A stretch of DNA of 64,000 bases from Myotis daubentonii (Eukaryota; Chordata; Mammalia; Chiroptera; Vespertilionidae), in NCBI RefSeq assembly GCF_963259705.1, contig NC_081842.1, forward strand, positions 183,710,349 to 183,774,348. The letters are read 5' to 3'. The notes beneath the pieces were generated by a model, which was not told the DNA's origin, did no database searches, and saw only the letters and a program-made list of their open reading frames with translations. The translations under genes were made by a program, and so were the position numbers. This document shows, piece after piece, positions 34,300-44,679 of this stretch. How positions within the stretch are numbered: position 1 is the first letter of the stretch; every line of letters begins with the position of its first letter.

Positions 34300-34342
34300 C
34301 ATTTGTGTATCTTATTTAGAGACATGTTTATTCACCCTCCTT

Positions 34343-35256
34343 TGCCCAAATCAGAAATACATGTCTAAAATGAGGAAGCAAAGAGCAAGAATGCAAAGGA
34401 TGGGGAGGTTCAAGAGTACGTGTAGGGAAGTTCTTTTTGTGGGTTTATTGTGAGGCTGAGTGTAGTTGTTTAAAGTGCTGGGCTGAAGAGTTTTAATCTT
34501 AATTATTTTGACCTGTTTTCATTTAACCTTAAAAAATAAGCATTTCTCGTGTTGTTATATAGTCTTCATAACCACTTGTGTTTTACTAAAATAAAAATAA
34601 GTATTTTAAAACGTGTTTTATTTTATTCCTTTAACAATTTTGTTTTCGTTCCCTTAGCATGTTTTTTACAACTTCTAAATCTTTTGTAAAATTATTTTTA
34701 CTAAATTACTTTTATGTTAATAAACATTTAGTTCCCTGATTTTTCAGATACTTAAAAATAAACATTTCCTGATTATAATAGTATTATATGCACTTTGTAA
34801 AAAATCATAGAAAATATAGGAAAATATAAAGACTATAATAACAGTAACAATAGACCACAACCTCACTATTTTAAGATTATTAATAGAAAAAACTTTTTGG
34901 CATGTTTCCTTTAACGCATTTTTTAATTTATCTTTACTGTTGGAAGTATTACAGATGTCCCCCCTTTTCCCCATTGAGCCTTCTAGCCCACACCCACCTC
35001 CCACCCTAGGCCTTTTACCATAGTTGTAGTCACACTTTGTGTATAACTTTTTACTTAATGTTTTATAAGTATTTGGCCACATCATTAAGAATTATTTGTA
35101 AATGTAGTTTTAGAAGCTGCAAAATAGCACACAAGAGAAGGTGCCAGAGTTTGCTTAACCAGTTCCTTATTGTTAGGCATTTAATTAGATTGGGCATTTA
35201 ATTTTTTACTGTTATAAATAATGCTTTTTGCATAAATGCATAAAGCACTATAACTT
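34343..35256 (-). repeat. Inverted copy of the 11,317-12,217 block
   Basis: Reads as the reverse complement of the earlier block from 'aaatcagaaatacatgtcta' to 'gcatttatgc'/'agcactata'. It includes the nested L1 3' end (about 34,917-35,023) in the same place. It lies between L1M pieces that are not adjacent in an intact L1, so the borders are rearrangement or insertion junctions. Confidence 0.9.
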
Positions 35257-36150
35257 CCCACTCTGGATGCCTTTTATTTCTTTTAATTGTCTAATTTTCC
35301 TGGTTAGTACAATCTATAATAATAAAAGGGTAATATGCTAATTAGAATGAACATCCTTCCAGGTGTCATTCCAGATGTCCTTGCAGATGAAGCCAGGGCT
35401 GGAGGGAAGCATCCCGGGTTCCGGGTGCCAGAGGGAAGCTGGTGCCGGCAGCCAGGGGAAGGAAGGCCTACTCTTGAATGAATTTTTGTGCATCAGGCCT
35501 CTAGTGTTGAATAAAAGTGAAAACAGCAGACGTTTTTGTCTTGGTTCTGCCCTTAGAAGAGAAAACATTTAGTCTTTCACCTTAATGGTGAAATAAACTG
35601 GTGGGTTTTTCTTATTAGATGCCCTTTGTCAGGCTGAGAAGATTACTTTCTCTTCCTAGTTTGTTGAGTATTTTTTATCATAGATGGGTGTTAGGTTAAT
35701 TTTATCAAATGCTTTTTTGGTTTATTGAGATGACTACGTGATTTTTGTTTTTTATTCTTTTAGCATGGTGTATACATCAATTGATTTTCATATGTTGAGC
35801 CAACCTTGCATTTCCTGGAATAGATACCCCTTATTCCTGGCATATAATCCTTTTGTTGCTGGATTTGGTTGGTTAGTATTTTGTTGAGGATTTTTACATT
35901 TATATTCATAAGAGACTTTAGTCTATAATTTTTTGTGATATCTTGTCTGGTTTTGGCATTAGGGTAATATTGGAATCATAGAATAAGTTAATATATTCTT
36001 GTATTTGAGAAAATTCTCCGTTTTAAAATCTAGTGACATAAATCTCAATAGCAATAACCCACACATACACAAAAGTTCTTTGGATTCTGGGTAATTTTTT
36101 AAGAGGATAAATATCCTGAGATCAAAAAGTTTGAGAACCACTGGTTTAGG
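35257..36150 (-). repeat. L1 ORF2 fragment, reversed, with Helitron inside
   Basis: 'cactctggatgccttttatt', 'gatgccctttgtcaggctga', 'ttgagccaaccttgcatttc' and 'ttgctggatttggttggtta' are reversed L1 ORF2. It is interrupted by the Helitron at 35,313-35,504. The last bases, 'aaaagtttgagaaccactgg', look like a small hAT (MER5-type) remnant. Confidence 0.8.
35313..35504 (+). mobile_element. HeliBat-type Helitron, 192 bp
   Basis: Starts TCTATAATAATAAAAGGG and ends with 'aatttttgtgcatcaggcct' and CTAG. It sits between host A (35,312) and T (35,505). It belongs to the same terminal subfamily as 43,616-44,192. Confidence 0.9.
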
Positions 36151-36258
36151 CTAAGAGACGTGCTCTAGGACCAAAAATTGGGACTTTTGTTTCTTGTTAG
36201 TCATAAACCAGTCCCATTTGTGTCATTTCATGCAAGTCATAAACTCAGGGTGCCTCAA

Positions 36259-36960
36259 TCTTACATAATAAAAGCCTAATATGCTAAGTGTCAGGTCATC
36301 CGGTTGGCCATTCAACCAAAGTGTATTATGCTAATGATATGCTAAGGCTGCTCAACCGCTCACTATGACATGCACTGACCACCAGGGGGCAGACGTAGAC
36401 TGGTTGACCAGTTGCTATGATGTGCAGTTACCACCAGGGACGCAGACACTCTGACTGGCAGGTTAGCTTGCTGCTGGAGTCCAGCCTATTTTTTTTTTAA
36501 TATATTTTATTGATTTTTTACAGAGAGGAAGGGAGAGAGAGAGAGCTAGAAACATCGATGAGAGAGAAACATCGATTAGCCGCCTCCAGCACATCTCCCA
36601 CTGGGGATGTGCCCACAACCCAGGCACACGCCCTTGACCGGAATCGAACCTGGGACCCTTCAGCCCGCAGGCCGACGCTCTATCCACTGAGCCAAACCGG
36701 TCTCGGTGGAGTCCAGCCTATTGGGACTGAGTGAGATGGGCCTGACACGCCCTGGAGCCTCCCACGGTCCCTCTCCGGCTGCTCAACCTCCCGCATCCCT
36801 TCCCAGCCCCGATCATGCACCAGTGGGGTCCTTGGCTTGGCCTGCACCCTCTGACAATCCAGGACCCCTTGTGGGATGTCAGAGAGGTGGTTTTGGCCTG
36901 ATCCCACAGGCCAGGCCAAGGGACCCCACTGGTGCAGGAATTCGTGCACCGGGCCTCTAG
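36259..36960 (+). mobile_element. HeliBat-type Helitron interrupted by a Ves SINE
   Basis: Starts TCTTACATAATAAAAGCC and ends with the hairpin 'gcaggaattcgtgc' and CTAG, between host A and T. A CTCF-like motif, ccaccagggggcag, is at 36,379-36,392. A later Ves insertion (36,491-36,706) splits it. Confidence 0.93.
36491..36706 (-). repeat. Ves SINE inside a Helitron
   Basis: Reversed Ves ('tccactgagccaaaccggtc'). The 16-bp repeat tggagtccagcctatt is perfect at 36,475-36,490 and 36,707-36,722, so this SINE is younger than its Helitron host. Confidence 0.97.
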
Positions 36961-37160
36961 TAATATATAAAATGGAAACACAACAAGACTGTGTTAACTT
37001 CGCAGATGCATAAAATAAATGAATACTAGATATATATTAGCTGATGCTGAATCATAAAAATATATTTTTAAATTGAAATATTTATAAGAGCTTATGTAGG
37101 AGCTTGTGGTATTGTTATGTGACAGTATCTTGAATTATGTCATATAGATAAAAATTTGTA

Positions 37161-37325
37161 CAGTGGGGCCTTGACTTACAAGTTTAATTCGTTCCAAGAC
37201 CGAGCTCATTAAGGAGCTCGTTAACTCAAATTACTCTATCAACTCAATGCAAAAAATCAGCCGAGAGACAGCTGGTATCTCAAAAAACTCGTTAGTTGGG
37301 ACACTCATAAGTTAAGGCCCCACTG
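37161..37325. mobile_element. Tc1/mariner-type MITE
   Basis: 165 bp with long inverted ends, cagtggggccttgactta and taagttaaggccccactg, one mismatch over 18 bases. TA dinucleotides flank both sides (37,159-37,160 and 37,326-37,327), the target of Tc1/mariner transposases. Non-coding. Confidence 0.9.
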
Positions 37326-38903
37326 TATTTGGAACTTGTATTTAAGCTTTATGTGACAGTACCAGTTTTCAACCAGTGATTTTTATACTTCTTTAGGAAG
37401 GTATTTCATAATCACTCTGTAAAGCCTTATAAACCACTCACCAGATATCCTCTCTCCCCTCATTCTTGTGTTCCGTTTTATATTTTTGGGAGGCTATAAA
37501 CCACTCACAGTTACCCTCTTTATATTTATTTTTCAGAGGTATTGGAATAGAAAATAGGTTGAGAACCACTCTAAATCTTCTCAGGGATGTACCTTATTTT
37601 CCTCACACCTGTTTCCTCAAGGCCAGGAAACCAGACCCATATTTTTCTACATATTGTCTGTTTATTCTTCTGTTCTCCTGTAAAGTTCCTCTTTTTTTTA
37701 AAAAAAAAATGTATTTTTATTGATTTCAGAGAGAGGAAGGAAGAGGGAGAGAGAGAAACATCAGTAATGAGAGAGAATCATTGTCTCCAACATGCTCCCC
37801 ACTGTGGATCGAGCACATAACCCGGACATGTGTCCTGACCAGGACTCGAACTTTGACCTCTTGGTTCATAGGTTGATGCTCAACCACTGAACTACATTTG
37901 CTGGGCTGAAATTCCTCTTTTTTAAAAACTGGTTCCCTGCTGTCTGTATATCTAATGCTGTTTGTTTAGTTTAGGAATCTGTAGATCACTCTTCTTTACT
38001 CACTGATACTTTGGTGTAATTCTTGACATCATATTGGGCAGTTGGGATCGTTACATTTGAACCTCATCTAGCACCTTAACTTTATTTTTTCTTAATTTTT
38101 GTATTGCAGTGATACTCAAGTATACTTTTCTGGACATACCTAATCATATGGTTTGAAAATGGTTCTACTTCCAACCAAAATCTGCTAAATATCTATATGA
38201 GCATTTTTCTTGTTTCTTTAGTTTTCTGATTTATTCTTTATCTCTCTATATGTCGTCTCTCTTTGGCTTTATCCTTCCCCCAACCAGTACCATTACTGTT
38301 GTGTTTCCTTACCCTATTGAAATATTCATTGTCAATTTCCTGCTTACTATGAATTTAAATAGCTGCAAATTGTATAAGCTAGTAGACTGGTGTTTTATAT
38401 TTAGTTAGCTTCTTATCACAGCTTGAAAGCGTTTTAGATTTCTTTCCTGCTCCTTGCATTTGCTGTTGTTTTACCTCTGTCTTAAGCCCTCTGCTGCCCT
38501 CTGCTTTTCTCACTCAGTTTCGTAGAACAGTGTTATAAAATCTGTTTTCCTTACGCTTCTTTGAGATGTGTATCGATAGGTGGTCTTGGCAAAAGAGGCT
38601 TCTTCTAGGCAAATGTTGTAAATTATATCTGTCAGATTTATCATGCTCATTAGCATATTGAGAGTCTGAAAGTTCCTCTGGAAAGCAACCCATTTAACTT
38701 TAATACAGCTTCTCCCTCTCCCCAACTTAACCGAAATTGCTTGTGATAAGGCCCTAAATAACCTCCTAATGCTTTTTACTATTATTGGGAATTACTGTCA
38801 TTTACTTTACTAACTCATCTCCTTTTCTTCACCACTCTGTGCTTCTGTTTTACTGACGTTAACCTAAAACATAAATTATGCCACTCTTCTGCTTATAAAT
38901 AAA
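37326..38903 (+). other. Intron 1 stretch with one SINE
   Basis: AT-rich intronic sequence. 37,950-38,520 and 38,750-38,880 carry LINE2-like or unassigned old repeat text. No coding signal. The only clear element is the Ves at 37,696-37,907. Confidence 0.5.
37696..37907 (-). repeat. Ves SINE
   Basis: Reversed Ves from 'tttttattgatttcagagag' to 'aactacatttgctgggctg'. Imperfect flanking repeats aaagttcctctttt / gaaattcctctttt mark an older insertion. Confidence 0.9.
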
Positions 38904-39587
38904 CTAGAGGCCCAGTGCACAAAATTCATACACTAGGGGGTGGGGGGAAGGGTCCTTCAGCCCAGCCTGTACCCTTTCACAGTCCAGGAGCCCTTGGGGG
39001 ATGTCTGACTGACAGTGCCACAGGGAGCAACCTAAGCCGGCAGTCGGGACATCCTTAGTGCTGCTGTGGAGGTGGAAGAAGCTCCCACCACCACACCACT
39101 GCTGTGTTCGCCAGCTGTGAGCCCTGCTTCTGGATGAGCAGTGCTCCCCCTGTGGGAGCGCACTGACCACCAGGGGTCAGCTCCTGCATTGAGCATCTGA
39201 CCCCTGTTGGACAGTGTGCATCAGAGCAACCTGTTGTTCTGCCGTTGGGCCGAAACCAGCTCTCCGACATCCCCGAGGAGTCCCAGATTGTGAGAGGGCG
39301 CAGGCCAGGCCGAGGGACCCCACCGGTGCACAATCGGGGCCAGGGAGGGATGTGGGAGGTCGGCCAGCTGCGAAGCGACTGAGGGAGGGCTGCAGGGCAT
39401 GTCTGGCCCATCTCACTCAGTCCTGTTCGGCTCACTCAGTCCCAATCTGCCCCAGCAACAAGCTAACCTACTGGTTGGAGCATCTGCCCCCTGGTGGTCA
39501 GTGCATGTCATAGCAAGCAGTTGAGGGGCCTTAGCATACATATCATTAGCATATTACTCCTTGATTGGTGGCTTTGGTATTTTAGGA
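38904..39587 (-). mobile_element. HeliBat-type Helitron (right end approximate)
   Basis: CTAG at 38,904, a decayed hairpin, and 'gatgtctgactgacagtgcc' shared with other HeliBats. CTCF-like motifs are at 39,167-39,180 (ccaccaggggtcag) and 39,484-39,497 (ctgccccctggtgg). The interior looks composite, with two GC-rich modules. The right end is taken at 'tattttagga'. Confidence 0.82.
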
Positions 39588-40054
39588 ATCAAGATTAATC
39601 TCTGCATCTCATTGGAATAAAAACAAAAAACAACTGGCAATCTGAGGCTGTTTTAACCAATAAATTGCTTATGAAAAAAGTATTATTTATACTTCCTTTG
39701 ACTACTGCTGTTGAAGATCCTAATGTATAATAAAATGGCCAAAAAGGCTTACCAAATGAACAAAGAAGGAAAAGGCTTGAATAATCAAGGAAACCTAGAT
39801 AATCAGGTTGTGGGTTAGTATCTAGGTAATTAAGTTTAGAAATCTCATTTATTCACAAAACTGGCTTTGAAAGGGGAGGAACAGTTCCACTTGCCTTTGT
39901 TCATAAAAAATTCTGTCTGTTGATTTACCCATATAAAAAGTTATATTCTCTAAAACCTTTAGCTATTTTCAAGAGTGATTAATGTTTAAAATATGACATC
40001 CATGATACTTTTTATATAATCTTAATGCACATTATTTTGATTAGAATGTTTTTG

Positions 40055-40440
40055 AGTTTAAATTTTTTTTTATTGTGGTAAAATATACATAATATAAAGT
40101 TTACCTTTTTAACCCTTTTTTAGTGTACAATTCAGTGGCCTTAGTACATTAACAATGTTGTGTAACCGTCATCACTATCTAGAGAACAAGTCTATCATCC
40201 CAAACAGAAACTTTGTACCTGTTAAGCAATAACTCCCAATTTCCCTCTGCCCCCCAGCCCCTGATACCATCTGTTTTACTTTGTCTCTATGAATTTGCTT
40301 ATTCTAAATATTTATGTATTAAACCTTTGTTGTTGAGAGTATTATAGATATTCTCCCTTTTCCCCCATTGCCCCCCTCCACCGGTTCCCACCCCATCTCA
40401 GGCCTTCACCACCCTATAGTGTATATCCATAGGTAATGGA
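40055..40440 (-). repeat. L1M fragment plus young L1 3' end, reversed
   Basis: 40,055-40,320 is L1M 3' UTR ('gtggtaaaatatacataata', 'gtgtaaccgtcatcactatc'). 40,322-40,440 is the reversed bat L1 3' end ('cttttcccccattgcccccc'), which abuts the mariner element. Confidence 0.75.
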
Positions 40441-40445
40441 TATAC

Positions 40446-41420
40446 CAGGTGTACCGGTTAATAGTGTGGCTTTTGTAATCAAAGAAAACATGATAGTTTC
40501 AAGAGTAACATCAAAAGTGCTTTATTAAAAGTAATGTCCACCATTAGCTACACATTTCCCCATCTTTCAGGTAATTTGTGGGTACCGTCCCAATAGAACT
40601 TTTCTTGTTTTGAGGCAAACCATTCAGAGACCCAATTTTCCACTTTTTTGTATGTTTTGAAGTGCTGCTCAGAAAGTTCGTGTGCCATCGATCGGAACAA
40701 GTGGTAATCTGAAGGAGCAAGGTCTGGTGAATACAGCGGGTGGGTTAATACTTCCCAGGCAAGATCTTTTAACGTGTCTTTAACTGGTTTTGAAGTGTGT
40801 GATGGTGTGTCATCATGAAGCAAAATTAATTTGCTGTGTCTTCTGGAGCATTCTGGTCTTTTCACGATCAAAGCATGGTTCACATTGATTATTTGTTGTC
40901 GGTAGCAATCAGAATTAACTGTTTCACCTGGTTTTAGAAGCTCATAATACACCACACCTCCCTGATCCCACCAAACACAGAGCATTATCTTCTTTCGAAG
41001 CGATTTGGCCTTGCAGTTGATGTTGATGGTTGACCTGGATCAACCTATGATTTTGTGCATCTGGGATTCTCAAAATAAATCCACTTTTCATCGCCAGTCA
41101 CAATTAGATGCAAAAAAGACTTTCTTTCGTGCTGTTGACTTTTCGGTTTTCCATTTGTCTTTTTTACTCATGACTTTTCAGTTTTTCATTTGTCTTTCAT
41201 TCAGTTGATGTGGCACCCATTTTCCTTCCTTTAAAATCTTTCCCATTCTTTAAATGATCGGAAATTGTTTGCTGAGCAACGTTTAATCTTTCTGCAAGTT
41301 GTTTTTGAGTTTGACAGGCATCTTCATCCAATAATGCTTGTAATTGTTGGTCTTCAAACTTTTTCGGTTGACCTGGATGTTCTTTGTCTTTCCCTTAAAG
41401 TGAAACCTGGCAATTTTCTG
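40446..41420 (-). mobile_element. Mariner DNA transposon, decayed
   Basis: Left end 'aggtgtaccggttaatagtg' is a typical mariner terminus. The transposase reads leftwards from the right side. The matching right inverted repeat is not recognisable, so the element is probably truncated on that side. ORF disruptions show it is inactive. Confidence 0.85.
40548..41395 (-). pseudogene. Mariner transposase pseudogene
   Basis: The N-terminal helix-turn-helix is readable around 41,240-41,395 in a shifted frame. The first catalytic block, TGDEKWIYFENP, is at about 41,060-41,105. After a stop, 145 open codons (40,548-40,985) carry WWDQGGVVYYELLKPGETVN and the other two catalytic aspartates in LLHDD and SPDLAPSDYHLF. 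Their spacing of 34 residues fits the D,D34D signature of mariner transposases. Several stops and frame changes make it non-functional. Confidence 0.9.
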
Positions 41421-41533
41421 AATCTTGAATTCCCCACTAGTATTTACGTACTTTTATTAATTAAGTATATATTGATTTTTAAAAAGCTTTGTAGTTTTTA
41501 TTTATATATGCAATCTTAAGATGTAGAGTTTTT

Positions 41534-41754
41534 TTTTTTAATAAATATATTTTATTGATTTTTTTATAGAGAGGAAGGGAGAGAGATAGAGAGCCAGAAA
41601 CATTGATGAGAGAGAAACATCGATCAGCTGCCTCCTGCACATCTCCCACTGGGGATATGCCCGCAACCCAGGCACATGCCCTTGACCGGAATTGAACCTA
41701 GGACCCTTCAGTCTGCAGGCCGACGCTCTATCCACTGAGCCAAACCGGCTTCGG
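41534..41754 (-). repeat. Ves SINE
   Basis: Reversed Ves with 'tatccactgagccaaaccgg' at its head. The repeat 'atgtagagttttttt' stands on both sides (about 41,521 and 41,755), a near-perfect duplication. Confidence 0.94.
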
Positions 41755-42090
41755 CATGTAGAGTTTTTTTAATTGAGTGGAGGAATAGTGTGTCCATAAA
41801 GATTTATTAAACAGAATTGTGGATCAGTGTTGCTGTAGCAAATCTTTATTATTTATGGTCTTTGTCAGTAAGATGACAGCTACAAAATTATTAAAGAGTC
41901 TTTATTGTAGAATAGTATTAGACAATTTAAAATATTTCAGTTATTGTATTAGGTAAAACTAATCTTTTAGAAATAGTACCCATTTTTATTTTTAAAATTA
42001 GGAACCTGAAGCAGTTTCTATAAGAATTTAGGCATAATTAAATATTTGACAACTGTTTGACAGTAAAACAGCTTACCAAAAATAATGAAA

Positions 42091-42300
42091 GAGCCCTGGC
42101 AGGGTTGCTCAGTTGGTTAGAGTTTCCTCCTGATAATACCAAGATTGCAGGTTTGGTCTCTGCTTGGGGAATATAAAAGAATCAACCAATGATTGCATAA
42201 ATAGGTGGAATAACAAATCTACGTTTCTCTCTCTTTCACTCTCTCCCTCCACCTCTCTCCCTTCCTCCCTCTGTCTCTAAAAATCAGTAAATAAAAATTT
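42091..42300 (+). repeat. Ves-related SINE, second subfamily
   Basis: 'gccctggcagggttgctcag', 'ttggttagagtttcctcctg', 'gcataaataggtggaataac', then a pyrimidine tract and 'aaaaatcagtaaataaaaat'. The 14-bp repeat aaaaataatgaaag flanks it (42,077-42,090; 42,302-42,315). Confidence 0.92.
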
Positions 42301-42315
42301 AAAAAATAATGAAAG

Positions 42316-43104
42316 AAAATGCATTAATTAAATAAATTCAAATGTCCAAAACCCAGGATATTTATTGTATAAAAGTGCTATAGCTTTTTATTGGAAAATA
42401 ATGTTAGTTCAACAAAAAAGTAATGGTGAAATCTAGTATGGTTTTGGCTTAAATTTTAATTGTCATATTTTGAAATATTACTTTATAAAATAATTTAGAA
42501 AAACTAATAAGCTTTTTTTTTTAAAAAAAGGATGATAATCTAGACAGAGATTATGACAGAGGATGTAGAGAACTGTATTACAAATAGGAATTATAAAAAT
42601 TGGCTCCAAGTCGAATAAGATGTTTCAGTGGAGACAACTAGATAGTTTATTTTCTATTTATTTATTTTTGAAATATGCTTTGGCATAAATATAGGTAATT
42701 GGGAGTAAACAAACTATGTTCTGAGCTTTTTATTTTAGGTAATATTTTTGTGTTTATATGATGTGTAATTATATTATTAGAGGTATTCTATTGCCCCAAA
42801 ATGTAATTTAATAAATTAACCAAGTAAAATCAAAAGTGCTACACATGCTGTTTGTTTTTGCTGACTCTAATTTTTCCTTATGTTATTAATCTTTGTTTAG
42901 AGGCATAGGTCTGAATTTAAGGCATAAAGGGCAAAGTGAACAGCAAAAATCCTGATTTCCATATGATATAGTATACAAAATAGTTCTAATATTGGAATAT
43001 TTTAACAAAATGTAGTCTTTTAATTTGTTTATAGTTTGTATTCTCTGGTAAATGCAAAATTGTTTCTATTATATTTTAGAACAAAATACAGAGCTCTGAT
43101 ATTA
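42316..43104 (+). other. Intron 1 stretch, nothing recognised
   Basis: Very AT-rich intronic sequence with no young repeat and no coding signal. Confidence 0.5.
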
Positions 43105-43420
43105 GTGTTCTTACTATCATCTTTTTGTAAAAACATTTTTTAGAGCTGTTTTTGTTTCATAGCAAAACTGAACAGAAAGTACAGAGTACCTATCATACTC
43201 CCTTTCTCCCCAAAATATAGCTTCCCCACTGTCAACATCCCTGCAGCAGAGTAGTACATTTGTTACAGACAGGAACATACATTAACACATAATTATTACC
43301 CAAAGTCTATAGTTTGGGTCTCACTTTTTGTGGAATATATTCTATGCATTTTGACAAATGTATACTGACATGTACCCATCATTATAATATACAAAATTTT
43401 ACTGTCATTTTTTAACTCTG
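43105..43420 (-). repeat. L1M fragment, reversed
   Basis: 'tcatagcaaaactgaacaga', 'tccccactgtcaacatccct' and 'tttgacaaatgtatactgac' are common in old L1 3' UTRs read in reverse. Confidence 0.65.
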
Positions 43421-43615
43421 GGTTTATATAGGTTTTTAATTTTTTTTTTAACCTCGAAGAATTTAAAGTCCTTTATACTTTGGAGGTGGAGAAAATATCT
43501 TGAATTGTATCTCCATGTTTAGAGAGTCAAGTTAGAAGGTTAGTAATATAAATATGTAGCGTTTAGTAGAAAAGACATGTGGACAAGATCTTACCACTTA
43601 GGCTTTATAAACTGA

Positions 43616-44192
43616 CTAGAGACCCGGTGCACAAAATTTGTGCACGGGGGGGGGGGAACCCCTCAGTCCGGCCGGCACCCTATCCAATCCGGGACCCCTT
43701 GAGGGATGTCCAGCTGCTGGTTTAGGCCCGATGCCTGCAGGATCAGGCCTAAACCAGCAGTCGGACATCCCTCTTACAATCTGGGACTGCTGGCTCCTTA
43801 ACCGCTCACCTGCCTGCCTGCCTGATCACCCCTAACCACTCTGCCTGCCTGCCTGCCTGATCACCCCTAACTGCCTCTGCCTGCCTGATAACCCTAACTG
43901 CTCTCCCCTGCCTGCCTGATCACCCTAACTGTTCTCCCCTGCCAGCCTGATCCTCCTAACTGTTCTCCCCTGCTGGCCTGATGCCCCTAACTGCTCTCCC
44001 CTGCCAGCCTGATCCCCCTAACTGCTCTCCCCTGTCAGCCTTATCCCCCTAACAGCTCTCTCCTGCCGGCCTGATCGCCCCTAACTGCCTCTGCCTCAGC
44101 CCCGCCACCGTGGCTTTGTCCGGAAGGATGTCTGGAAGGTCATCCGGAAGATGTCCAGTCTAATTAGCATATTACCCTTTTATTAGTATAGA
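43616..44192 (-). mobile_element. HeliBat-type Helitron with minisatellite body
   Basis: CTAG and hairpin 'gtgcacaaaatttgtgcac' at the left; on the minus strand it starts TCTATACTAATAAAAGGG. It sits between host A (43,615) and T (44,193). The body from about 43,800 to 44,095 is a run of ~31-37-bp units of the form 'taactgctctcccctgcc' + 'agcctgatc'. It ends only 390 bases upstream of coding exon 2. Confidence 0.93.
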
Positions 44193-44582
44193 TTTCCTAT
44201 GTTGCGTATAGATTGGAATTCTTGTATTTTCTTTGTTTCATTTTCTTTTATACTAACTGGTACATCACAATCATTTTCCTGTTAGTTGAAATTCTTATTG
44301 AGTAATATGTTTTACTTCTAAAATTCCCTTGTTTTGAGACTTACTGCCATAATTACATTAGAACCTCCTCAACGAGCATTTGGCTATTATTTACTAAGTG
44401 GGCTTTAATTCTTTCTCATAGAGTTTTCAGAGCCTAAACATTTTTTTACTATTATTTCAGTTTGAGAACAAATTTTAAAAGTTTTTTTAATGTCTCATCA
44501 AATTTTAAAAAGTGACTTTGCATTTTAAAAAACAGGTTTTTTTTTGGTTTGTTTGTTTATTTGTTTGTTTTTAATTCAATAG

Positions 44583-44679
44583 ATTGGTTGCTTGCCTAAA
44601 CTGGACTTGAAGCAATTCAAACTACTGGAGATCTGCTATTTTACAATATCACAATTGGAAAGAAGCAGCTTTTCAAATA
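44583..44679 (+). other. TUT4: TUT4 exon 2, 5' untranslated part
   Basis: Follows the acceptor 'tttaattcaatag' at 44,582. An in-frame TGA at 44,608-44,610 precedes the start codon, so the coding region cannot extend further upstream in this exon. Confidence 0.85.

Larger units (their letters stand above)
29215..34342 (-). repeat. Old L1M (reversed), host of a nested stack
   Basis: L1M pieces at 29,215-29,255, 29,463-29,548, 29,777-30,028, 33,375-33,735, 33,968-34,085 and 34,300-34,342 read as one reversed L1 ('aatcatcacaagtatctaat', 'atagaatcatacaacatgct', 'acattttgcttattcattca', 'ccatttgtgtatctt'). Everything between is later insertion. Confidence 0.8.
23047..44582 (+). other. TUT4: TUT4 intron 1 (21.5 kb)
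   Basis: Starts gtacgg and ends in a T/G-rich tract with ttcaatag at 44,575-44,582. 23,800-25,820 is AT-rich and almost free of young repeats apart from a 22-nt C run (about 24,037-24,059) and one Ves SINE. From 26,000 on it is densely packed with the mobile elements listed separately. No second gene is visible on either strand. Confidence 0.85.

Noticed and set aside
43800..44095. Regular direct repeats suggestive of a CRISPR array
   Set aside because: Units are contiguous and degenerate without unique spacers, and lie within a Helitron in a mammalian intron.
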